From positions 1-64,000 of the forward strand of contig NZ_AMRL01000017.1 in the NCBI RefSeq assembly GCF_000299935.1: DNA of 64,000 bases. The letters run 5' to 3'. The DNA is from Oceanibaculum indicum P24. GTDB lineage: Bacteria; Pseudomonadota; Alphaproteobacteria; Oceanibaculales; Oceanibaculaceae. The translations under genes were made by a program, and so were the position numbers. Position 1 is the first letter of the stretch, and each line of letters begins with the position of its first letter. Of this stretch, positions 55,298 through 62,735 are shown in pieces. The notes beneath the pieces are model-generated. The model worked only from the letters and a program-made list of their open reading frames with translations. It did not search any database and was not told the origin of the DNA.

Positions 55298-57685
55298 TCG
55301 TGCTCGCGCGTCGCGCCAGTGGGCCAAAGCCTGGGCGACCCTTGCGGCTAGCGCGTCCCACCCCTCAGGCGTGCGGCGGCGGAACAGGGTCAGCGACGGA
55401 TACCAGGGCGAATCGTCCCGACCGGTCATCCAGCGCCAGTCTGGCTGGTCGCTGAGCAAGATCCAGCCCGGTGTGCCGACCGATCCCGTCATATGCACGA
55501 CGGAGGTGCAGGAGGAGATGACAAGGTCGCAATTCGCCGCGACAGCCATGCCGTCCAGCACGTCCGACCCCGCCTCCTCGACAAGGCCGCCGACATCCGC
55601 GATACGGTCGCCACCTTCCACTGTCTGCAATTCCCGCCGGCCCGGCCCGACCTGCAGCGAGACGAAGCGCACGCCCTCAACAGCCAGCAGAGACTGCAAT
55701 GGCGCCAGACCGGGCGAGCGCTCCCTGTCGCCGGAAAAATAGGGATTGCCGCGCCAGCACAGGCCGATGATCGGCCGGTCACCGCTAACATTGTCGGGAC
55801 CGCGCACCACCTGTCGCCATCTTGCTTCGCGTGCCGGATCGCGGAGACCGGGAGGCGGCGGCGGTAGGTCCTCCGGCTTTGCGATGCCCAGCCGGGTGGG
55901 CAGGGACATCAGACCGTCCCAACGCTGGACGGTAGGCAGCGGCCCGTCCCAGTCGAACACGTTTTCCGGCGGCAGCAGACGGCGGACCGCCGGCAGTGTT
56001 GCCGGCTTGCCGGCGAAGATCACCCGCCCGCCGGGCCCCAGCCGGATCAGCGGCAGGAAGCGCAGGAATTGCAGGCTGTCACCCAGCCCCTGTTCGTCCA
56101 GCACCAGCAGGGTCTCGCCCGTAACCGCATCGCCAGTCCAGCGCGGGGTGGCCGGGCCGACACGGCGCAGGCCCAGCGCTTCATGGCGATGCTCGAAATG
56201 CGGCCAGGCCTCCGCATAGCGCCCCATCAGCAGCAGGGTGAAGGCCAGATCCCAATGCGTGTCCGGCTTGCCGTCGAGACGCGCCGACCGCCGCAGCGCC
56301 TCGGCGGAGCGGGTCAGGTCGCCGGCGCGGCGCCAGAGATTGCCTAGGCTGCGCAGGATACGGGGCTCGCCTGGCATCAGGGCCAGCGCACCGCGGAAAT
56401 CCGCCTCCGCCCCCTGCAGGTCACCGCCGATCCGGCGGACATTGCCGCGATCCATGCGGGCCGCCAGATGGTCGGGTCTTTGCGCCAGCACCTCGGCATA
56501 GACGCGCTCCGCCTCGCTGGAGCGGTCGGCCTTGTGCAGGCACTGCCCCCAGGCGTAGTCGGCAATGTACGGTTCCGGCGCCACCGGCTTGCCGGATGCC
56601 ACTCTTTCCAGCACAGCGGCCAGAATTTCGGCCTGCCGGTCCATACTCCAGCTCTTGCTGATCAGCGCCAGCGCGGCCCTCGCCTTCGAGGCCGCTTCCG
56701 GGCGCCGGTCATAGGCGCGCTGCATGGCCTCCAGCATCTCATCGACGCTGCTCTCGCCCCAGCCGTAAAGGTCTGGGGCGCCGGTCAGCACGGCTTGCTG
56801 TTTCAGGGGGTAGAGATGCTTGCCGATCAGGTCGAGATTGCCGGTATTGGCGGACAGCACGACCGGCACGCCGCTCGCCATTGCCGCCAGCGCCAGCGGA
56901 TTGGTCCCGGCGCTGCCACGATCAGGGAAAACCGCCAGGTCGCACTGGCGCAGCAGCTGCGGCAGGTCCGGCCCGGACAATTGATGCGCGTCGAGGATTG
57001 CGTCCGGCGGGATACCGTGCCCGGTCAGCCAGGGGCCGATGTCCAGCACATCCCCTTCCGGCTGGGGTGGCTGGCCGGGAAGTGAGGTTGGCCAGGGCGA
57101 TTCAAAACGGTCTGGCAATGTCCAGCCCGGCACCAGCAGGACTTCCGGGTGGCGGTCACGGAAGTGGCGGAAGGCGGCCAGCGCGATGTCGGGTCCGGCG
57201 CGGTAGGCGAGCGGCCCGCCGCAAAAGATGAGGTATTTGCCGGGGGCGATGTTTCTGTTGGGTTCGGGCCGGAAGATGCCGGTGTCCACGCCGGCTGGAT
57301 GGCGTCGTACCGCCGTCAGCCCGGCCTCCCGCAAAAGCCGGGCATTCCATTCGGAGGCGGTAAGCACCAGGGCCATGCCAGCCGCCCGTTGCCGCCCCTC
57401 ATTGGACAGGCTGGCCTGAATGAGGCTGGCGACGCCGATATCCGGCGTACCCCGGAAAGCGGCCTCTGCTGGGTCCGTCAGGGAATGTAGCACCGGAAAG
57501 GGCGCCGGGCTGTCCGCCTCTGTGCAGGGGGCAGCGGGCCAGGGAATTGCGGGCAGGCCCTGCCGGCGGCAGTCATCAAGCCGCGCCGGCGGCACGGCGA
57601 GGATCAGCCCCCGGCGCGCCGCCTGCCGTGCGAGATCGATGAGATAGGCTTCGTCGAAGCCGCTGGCGATGCCGATCCGGTTCAT
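55295..57685 (-). CDS. Glycosyltransferase-TPR-glycosyltransferase-like fusion protein
   Basis: The 796-residue protein starts with a GT4-like region (about 1-350: GVDTGIFRPEPNRNIAPGKY, then FPDRGSAGTNPLALAAMASG near residue 260). TPR-like repeats follow, about 370-490 (SEAERVYAEVLAQRPDHLAA and LTRSAEALRRSARLDGK). The C-terminal part (about 500-796) resembles the TPR-linked heptosyltransferase/GT9-type domain: LLVLDEQGLGDSLQFLRFLP and IIGLCWRGNPYFSGDRERS. It may modify a surface protein or polysaccharide. It is convergent with the RTX gene. Confidence 0.85.
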   Translation of the reverse strand: MNRIGIASGFDEAYLIDLARQAARRGLILAVPPARLDDCRRQGLPAIPWPAAPCTEADSPAPFPVLHSLTDPAEAAFRGTPDIGVASLIQASLSNEGRQRAAGMALVLTASEWNARLLREAGLTAVRRHPAGVDTGIFRPEPNRNIAPGKYLIFCGGPLAYRAGPDIALAAFRHFRDRHPEVLLVPGWTLPDRFESPWPTSLPGQPPQPEGDVLDIGPWLTGHGIPPDAILDAHQLSGPDLPQLLRQCDLAVFPDRGSAGTNPLALAAMASGVPVVLSANTGNLDLIGKHLYPLKQQAVLTGAPDLYGWGESSVDEMLEAMQRAYDRRPEAASKARAALALISKSWSMDRQAEILAAVLERVASGKPVAPEPYIADYAWGQCLHKADRSSEAERVYAEVLAQRPDHLAARMDRGNVRRIGGDLQGAEADFRGALALMPGEPRILRSLGNLWRRAGDLTRSAEALRRSARLDGKPDTHWDLAFTLLLMGRYAEAWPHFEHRHEALGLRRVGPATPRWTGDAVTGETLLVLDEQGLGDSLQFLRFLPLIRLGPGGRVIFAGKPATLPAVRRLLPPENVFDWDGPLPTVQRWDGLMSLPTRLGIAKPEDLPPPPPGLRDPAREARWRQVVRGPDNVSGDRPIIGLCWRGNPYFSGDRERSPGLAPLQSLLAVEGVRFVSLQVGPGRRELQTVEGGDRIADVGGLVEEAGSDVLDGMAVAANCDLVISSCTSVVHMTGSVGTPGWILLSDQPDWRWMTGRDDSPWYPSLTLFRRRTPEGWDALAARVAQALAHWRDARAR

Positions 57686-57796
57686 GCCTGTCCTGCCGAA
57701 ACTGTGTGTCAGCTTCTCCCCGGCAGCGCGGCATCTGTCAATGCTGCCGGGCGGTGGACAGGGTCCCGTTCGGCGCTTCGCCAGCGTTCGGTGTCG

Positions 57797-58657
57797 TTAG
57801 AATTTGTAGGTGATGTAGAGGCCGGTGCTGAATTGGTCCTCGGAGCCGCGATCCGCCACCAGCGGGCTGTCGGCGGCGTCGCCCAGCATGCGCTTGTAGC
57901 CAACCCGGCCGGTGATGGACCAGTTCTCGGTCAGCAGATAGTCGAGGTCGAAGGTGATGCCGGCATCCTGAAAGCCGCTTTCCGCCTGATATTGCCGCAT
58001 GCCGCTGCGTGCTGACTGCACGCCGGTCACGCCATAATAGGCCTGCATGTAGTTATCGTCCGCCCAGGTGGTGGAAATCTCGCTGCGCAGCATCAGCTTC
58101 GGGCCCAGCTGCATCCGGTGGCCGGCGGAGAGTTCCGCGGTCATGCCGTCATGCGCGTCGCTGACATCGCGGAACAGCGTCAGGCCTGCCGACCACGGGC
58201 CGGTGCTGTAGCTGATGAAGCCGCCAAGCTCGACCGCGCCGTCGATATCGCCCATGCCGCGCAGATCGTCACTATCGTCCTGGTCGCGGCCGAACCGGTA
58301 ACGGACCAGCGGCCCGACCTGCAGCTTGTCGCCCGGATTGGGGCCCTGCAGGGTCAGGGCATTGGCGCCCAGCGTCGTCCCGTGCAGAAAGACCATGTCG
58401 CGGTAGTTCACCATCAGGACGGGCAGGGCGGAGACCTTGTACTCGTCGCTGCCTTCGTACTCCGGCCGGACCAGCCCGCCACCACCCAGCCGGATGTCCC
58501 AGTCGCTGTTTGCCGCTTTGTCGGCCGGCTTCTGACCGGGCTTCTGCCCAGCTTGCTGGCCAAGGGCGGCAGAGGAGAATGTGATCACCGCCAGGGCGGA
58601 CAGGGCCGCGGCGGTCGGCAGAAGGCGCGATTGACGGCCAGGGGTCATGCTGTTCAT
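57797..58657 (-). CDS. MipA/OmpV-family outer-membrane protein
   Basis: From ATG 58657 the protein has 286 residues with a signal peptide (LLPTAAALSALAVITFSS, cleavage near ALGQQ). The mature barrel has the family features LGGGGLVRPEYEGSDEYKVS near residue 55, alternating Tyr/Trp/Gly strands, and a terminal aromatic (YITYKF, ending in Phe) for outer-membrane assembly. It is divergent from a two-component system at 58842. A longer open frame upstream lacks the signal peptide at its N-terminus and is rejected. Confidence 0.9.
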   Translation of the reverse strand: MNSMTPGRQSRLLPTAAALSALAVITFSSAALGQQAGQKPGQKPADKAANSDWDIRLGGGGLVRPEYEGSDEYKVSALPVLMVNYRDMVFLHGTTLGANALTLQGPNPGDKLQVGPLVRYRFGRDQDDSDDLRGMGDIDGAVELGGFISYSTGPWSAGLTLFRDVSDAHDGMTAELSAGHRMQLGPKLMLRSEISTTWADDNYMQAYYGVTGVQSARSGMRQYQAESGFQDAGITFDLDYLLTENWSITGRVGYKRMLGDAADSPLVADRGSEDQFSTGLYITYKF

Positions 58658-58841
58658 CAGGGGTAAGGCCTTTTTGCTGAAAGCCCCGGCAGGGGCGGAT
58701 GTCGCCACCTTAAGCGCGTGGCCGGCCGGGCAGGTGTCTGGGACGTGACGGAATGTTTCAGAATGTTGCAGCGCGGGAGACGGTTCTGACCCCGGTGATA
58801 TAGTGGCGCCAGTTCGATACACCAGAGGCCCCGGAAGCAGC

Positions 58842-59594
58842 GTGACCGTCAAACCCACGAACCATGTCCTGATCGTCGATGACGACCATCGCATCCGCGC
58901 CATGCTGGCACGGTTCCTGTCCGATCATGGGCTGAAGGTGAGCCAGGCCGGCGATGGCCGGGAGATGTTCGCCATCTGCGAGGCGGCCCGCATCGACGTC
59001 ATCGTGCTGGACATCATGATGCCGGGCGAGGACGGGCTGTCGCTCTGCCGCCGCATGCGGGCACAGAGCAGCGTGCCGATCATCCTGCTGACCGCGATGA
59101 GTGGCGACACCGACCGGATCATCGGGCTGGAGATCGGCGCCGACGATTATGTGGTGAAGCCGTTCAACCCGCGCGAGCTGCTGGCCCGCATCCGTGCCGT
59201 TACCCGCCGGCTAGGGGCGGCCAGTATCAATGCCGAGCGCCCGACGGCAGCGGTGTACGAATTCGCCGGCTGGCAGCTGAATTCCAGCCGCCGCACCCTA
59301 ACCTCGCCGGCCGGTGCGTTGACCGACCTGACCAGTGGCGAGTTCGACCTGCTGGCGGTGTTCCTGGAATATCCGCAGCGTGTGCTGAATCGCGACCAGC
59401 TTCTGGATCTGGCGCATGGCCGCATGAGCGAGGCCATCGACCGCAGCATCGATGTGCAGATCAGCCGGCTGCGCCGCAAGATCGAGGCTGACCCCCAGAA
59501 CCCGGTCTTCATCAAGACCATCCGCAATGAAGGCTATTTTTTCGCCGTGCCGGTTGCCCTGCAGCAGGATATGGCAGCGAGGAGTCCAGCGTGA
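58842..59594 (+). CDS. OmpR-family response regulator
   Basis: The 250-residue protein has a receiver domain (NHVLIVDDDHRIRAMLARFL, phosphoacceptor Asp near residue 56 in VIVLDIMMPGEDG, Lys near 105 in YVVKPFNPREL). A winged-helix DNA-binding domain follows (LTSGEFDLLAVFLEYPQRVL, then GRMSEAIDRSIDVQISRLRR). GTG 58842 is chosen because GGAAG lies upstream; longer frames lack conservation. It is divergent from the MipA-like gene and translationally linked to the kinase (GTGA overlap). Confidence 0.94.
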   Translation: MTVKPTNHVLIVDDDHRIRAMLARFLSDHGLKVSQAGDGREMFAICEAARIDVIVLDIMMPGEDGLSLCRRMRAQSSVPIILLTAMSGDTDRIIGLEIGADDYVVKPFNPRELLARIRAVTRRLGAASINAERPTAAVYEFAGWQLNSSRRTLTSPAGALTDLTSGEFDLLAVFLEYPQRVLNRDQLLDLAHGRMSEAIDRSIDVQISRLRRKIEADPQNPVFIKTIRNEGYFFAVPVALQQDMAARSPA

Positions 59595-61012
59595 GAATTC
59601 CCTTCTGGTCGCGGCTCAGGCTCGCCCCGCGCATCGTGCTGGTCGTCCTTGGCGGGATGCTGGCGGTCAAGGCTGTCGATAAGGCGATGCCGCTGCTCAT
59701 CCGCCCGCCCGAAATCATGTTCTTCGACCGCGACTGGCTGCTCGACAATCTGCGCGATATACGCGACCGCAGTGTCGCCGTGCCCGCCGCCGAACGGGCC
59801 GCCGTCCTGGAAGACCTGCCGGTCCGGCGCTGGCTCGATGTTGTGGCGCTGGAGACGCCGCCGGATTTTTCGCATACCTCACGGGGTGGGGCCTTTGCCG
59901 ATCTGCATGTAACGATCGTCGATATGTTCGGCCTGGAACCGCAGGATGTGCGGATGATGGCGGACGAGCTGGATGATCCGGAATATTCGCCGCGTCCGCT
60001 GGTCGTGATCCTGCCGCCGCTGCCGACGGTGATGACGGATGTGCTCGATAACAGGCGCAGTAACATGCTCAGCAGCGATCTGCGCATTGCCGTCCGGATC
60101 GGCCCTTCGGAATGGCTGGTGGTGATGCCGCACAGCGACGGCCAGGAAAATCTGCGGATGATCCGAAACATGCTGTTGCCGGTTCTTGCCGTGGTGATGA
60201 TCGGGCTGGCGTCGGTCTGGGTGGCACGCGGCATCGTGCGGCCGCTGGACGATCTGGCGGCGGCGGCGGAGAAGCTGGGCCGGGACCGTGAACTGAGTCT
60301 CGTCGGTGAGTTCAACGCGCCGGAGTTGCGGGCCATCGGCAGCTCCTTCAACGCGATGCAGCTCCGGCTGAAGCAGTTCGTCGATGACCGGCTGCAGATG
60401 ATCGCGGCGATCAGCCACGATCTGCGCACCCCGCTCACCCGGCTGCGGTTGTTCGCCGAATATGTGCCGGACCAGGACCAGCGCCGCCAGGTCCTGTCGG
60501 ACATCAATGACATGGAAGCGATGGTCAGCGCGACGCTGACCTATGCCAGCAACCGGCTGAAGGATGAGGCGTACAGCGCGGTCGATCTCGGCGCGCTGCT
60601 GATCAGCCTGTGCGATACGGCGGCCGATGCGGGATGCCGAATTATCTATGACGGTCCCGATCATGCCGGCCTGACCTGCCGGCCGGTGGCGATGCGCCGG
60701 GCCTTCGCCAACCTGATCGACAATGGCTGCAAGTTCGGCAGTGAGGTTCGGGTGACGCTGCGCGACGGGCCGGACGCCTTCGCCATTTCCGTTGCCGATG
60801 ACGGGCCGGGCATTCCGGCGGAACAGCGCGAGGAGGCCTTCCGCCCCTTCATGCGGCTGGAGAGTTCGCGCAACCGCGAGACTGGCGGCACCGGGCTTGG
60901 CCTGACGATCACCCGCGACGTGATCCTGGCCCATGGCGGCACCATCCGGCTGGAGGAGTCACCGGCAGGGGGACTGCTGGTTGCGGTGACCCTGCCGAAG
61001 GCACGCGGATAG
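59591..61012 (+). CDS. EnvZ-type membrane sensor histidine kinase
   Basis: The 473-residue kinase has an N-terminal membrane segment (near residues 15-30), a periplasmic domain of about 150 residues and a second membrane segment near 195-215 (MLLPVLAVVMIGLASVWVAR). HAMP follows, then the H-box ISHDLRTPLTRLRLFAEYV near residue 275, the N-box NLIDNGCKFG, and DDGPGIP. It starts at GTG 59591 overlapping the regulator gene. EnvZ-like pairs respond to envelope or osmotic signals. Confidence 0.94.
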   Translation: MRIPFWSRLRLAPRIVLVVLGGMLAVKAVDKAMPLLIRPPEIMFFDRDWLLDNLRDIRDRSVAVPAAERAAVLEDLPVRRWLDVVALETPPDFSHTSRGGAFADLHVTIVDMFGLEPQDVRMMADELDDPEYSPRPLVVILPPLPTVMTDVLDNRRSNMLSSDLRIAVRIGPSEWLVVMPHSDGQENLRMIRNMLLPVLAVVMIGLASVWVARGIVRPLDDLAAAAEKLGRDRELSLVGEFNAPELRAIGSSFNAMQLRLKQFVDDRLQMIAAISHDLRTPLTRLRLFAEYVPDQDQRRQVLSDINDMEAMVSATLTYASNRLKDEAYSAVDLGALLISLCDTAADAGCRIIYDGPDHAGLTCRPVAMRRAFANLIDNGCKFGSEVRVTLRDGPDAFAISVADDGPGIPAEQREEAFRPFMRLESSRNRETGGTGLGLTITRDVILAHGGTIRLEESPAGGLLVAVTLPKARG

Positions 61013-61106
61013 CATGCGCGTATATTGATCTATCGCAACGGCCGGGCGCTTCCCTTGCTCTATGGTTCGATAAAATACGCTGGCGGAACCGCATACGGAG
61101 ACTGAA

Positions 61107-61310
61107 ATGCTGGGCTGGGTCGTTCGCATCATGCTGTCCCTGTCAGCCATGCTGACGGGACTGTTCGTCGCCGAGGACGCCCACGATTTCCACATCGTGA
61201 ATGCCTTCGTCGCCATCGCCCTGATCCTGCTGGGCTTCGTGCTGCTGGTCTATTGGCGGCGCATCCTGGATGTTGCCGCCGGCCTGTTCTCCCGGCAGGA
61301 CCGGCCCTAG
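61107..61310 (+). CDS. Small two-segment membrane protein
   Basis: The 67-residue protein (MLGWVVRIMLSLSAMLTGLF) has two hydrophobic segments, about residues 4-20 and 31-49, separated by a short acidic loop (VAEDAHDFH). It ends with a basic tail. It starts 94 bases after the kinase gene on the same strand behind GGAGACTGAA. The family is not recognised. Confidence 0.72.
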   Translation: MLGWVVRIMLSLSAMLTGLFVAEDAHDFHIVNAFVAIALILLGFVLLVYWRRILDVAAGLFSRQDRP

Positions 61311-61394
61311 CATTCTCTCTCCCTCCCTGGGGAACATTGGGCCGCCCTTGCCAGTTGGTTAGGGAAACAATGGAACCCCAGTGGGAGAAGAATC

Positions 61395-61784
61395 ATGTAC
61401 AGACGCAGCCTGTTCGCCGCCCTGGTCGGGATTGGCCTGCTGCCCGGTATCGCCGCCGCCTCCGATTGCGCCGACCGCGCCAATCAGCTGATCGCCGAGA
61501 CGAAATCCGGCAAGCAGCAGATGGTCGATGACAAGGCCAAGGTGGTGCTAAACACCAAGGACGGCGCCAAGGATGTCAGCGGCGCCACCGATTCCGCGAA
61601 GCCACGCGATACCTGGATTGGCGCCCCCGGCAATGAGACCCGCGCCATCGACAAGCTGGAAGCGGCCATCGATGCTGATCGCAAGGGTGATCATGACAGC
61701 TGCCGTCAGCTGGTGGCCGAGGTCGAAACCATGCTGGTGGAGCCGGGCAGCACCGACAAGGAACCGGCCAAGAAGACGCAGTAG
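61395..61784 (+). CDS. Secreted or periplasmic small protein, unknown function
   Basis: The 129-residue protein has a signal peptide (MYRRSLFAALVGIGLLPGIA, cleavage near AAAS). The mature part starts with SDCADRANQLIAETKSG and has a second Cys near residue 105 (GDHDSCRQLVAEVE), so a disulfide is possible. Its C-terminus is Lys/Glu rich. It starts behind GGGAGAAGAATC. No family is recognised; it may be an envelope-stress or scaffold protein. Confidence 0.78.
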   Translation: MYRRSLFAALVGIGLLPGIAAASDCADRANQLIAETKSGKQQMVDDKAKVVLNTKDGAKDVSGATDSAKPRDTWIGAPGNETRAIDKLEAAIDADRKGDHDSCRQLVAEVETMLVEPGSTDKEPAKKTQ

Positions 61785-61853
61785 CCATTTTCGGTCTCCA
61801 CCCTGCCATATCCTGTCCTACACTGCTGAAAAAGCGTCAGGGAGGGACAGGGC

Positions 61854-62642
61854 GTGACGGAAGACTACAAGGTCTATGCGGTGAAATACGCGCATCATGC
61901 GCGCAAGGCCTCGGAGAATTTCATCGGCGGCGATCCGCATGACGGGCCGATGCCGCTGGATTATTTCGTCTGGGCCATCGTCGGCGAGAACCACAGCTTC
62001 ATCGTTGATACCGGGTTCGACCAGGCGGAGGCGGCGAAGCGCGGCCGCACCATTACGAGGCCGGTGGGCGAGGGGCTGAAGGCCATCGGCATCGCGCCGG
62101 AGGCCGTATCGGACGTGATCGTCACCCACATGCATTACGACCATGCCGGCAATCACGACCTGTTCCCGAACGCCACGTATCATCTTCAGGACAAGGAGAT
62201 GGCCTATTGCACCGGTCGCTGCATGTGCCACCCGGCCTTGAGCCAGCCTTTCGCGGTGGATGACGTGACGGCGATGGTGCGCCGCGTGTTCGATGGGCGC
62301 GTGCACTTCCATGACGGCGCGTCGGAACTGGCGCCGGGCGTGTCCGTCCATGCGCTGGGCGGCCATACGGCGGGGCTGCAGGTGGTGCGGGTGCGCACAA
62401 GGCGCGGCTGGCTGGTACTGGCCTCCGACGCCTCGCACTTCTACGCCAACATGGATCAGGGCCGGCCTTTCCCCATCGTCTATAACGTCGCCGACATGCT
62501 GGAAGGCCACCGCACGGTGAAGGCGCTGGCCGGGCCGGATGGCGATGTCATCCCCGGCCACGACCCGATGGTGCTGGACCGCTATCCGGCGGCGGCGTCC
62601 GGGTTGGAAGGCTGGGTGGTGCGGCTGGACGGCGAAAAATAG
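61854..62642 (+). CDS. Metallo-beta-lactamase-fold hydrolase, AHL-lactonase-like
   Basis: The 262-residue protein has the dinuclear metal motif THMHYDHAGN (HxHxDH, residues about 91-99). A third His is in LGGHTAGLQV, Asp in LASDASHFYANM, and the last His in VIPGHDPMV. The length and spacing resemble N-acyl homoserine lactonases (AttM/AiiA type), which open quorum-sensing lactones; other lactones are possible. The start is GTG 61854 after GGGAGGGACAGGG. Confidence 0.9.
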   Translation: MTEDYKVYAVKYAHHARKASENFIGGDPHDGPMPLDYFVWAIVGENHSFIVDTGFDQAEAAKRGRTITRPVGEGLKAIGIAPEAVSDVIVTHMHYDHAGNHDLFPNATYHLQDKEMAYCTGRCMCHPALSQPFAVDDVTAMVRRVFDGRVHFHDGASELAPGVSVHALGGHTAGLQVVRVRTRRGWLVLASDASHFYANMDQGRPFPIVYNVADMLEGHRTVKALAGPDGDVIPGHDPMVLDRYPAAASGLEGWVVRLDGEK

Positions 62643-62735
62643 CCGGCGCGGTTTGCGGGTGCTTCAAACGCGCCGCTTTGCGCACTACAGTCGCTGTTCC
62701 ATCCGTTCCAGCCAGCCCCAGCCAGAATTGAGATC

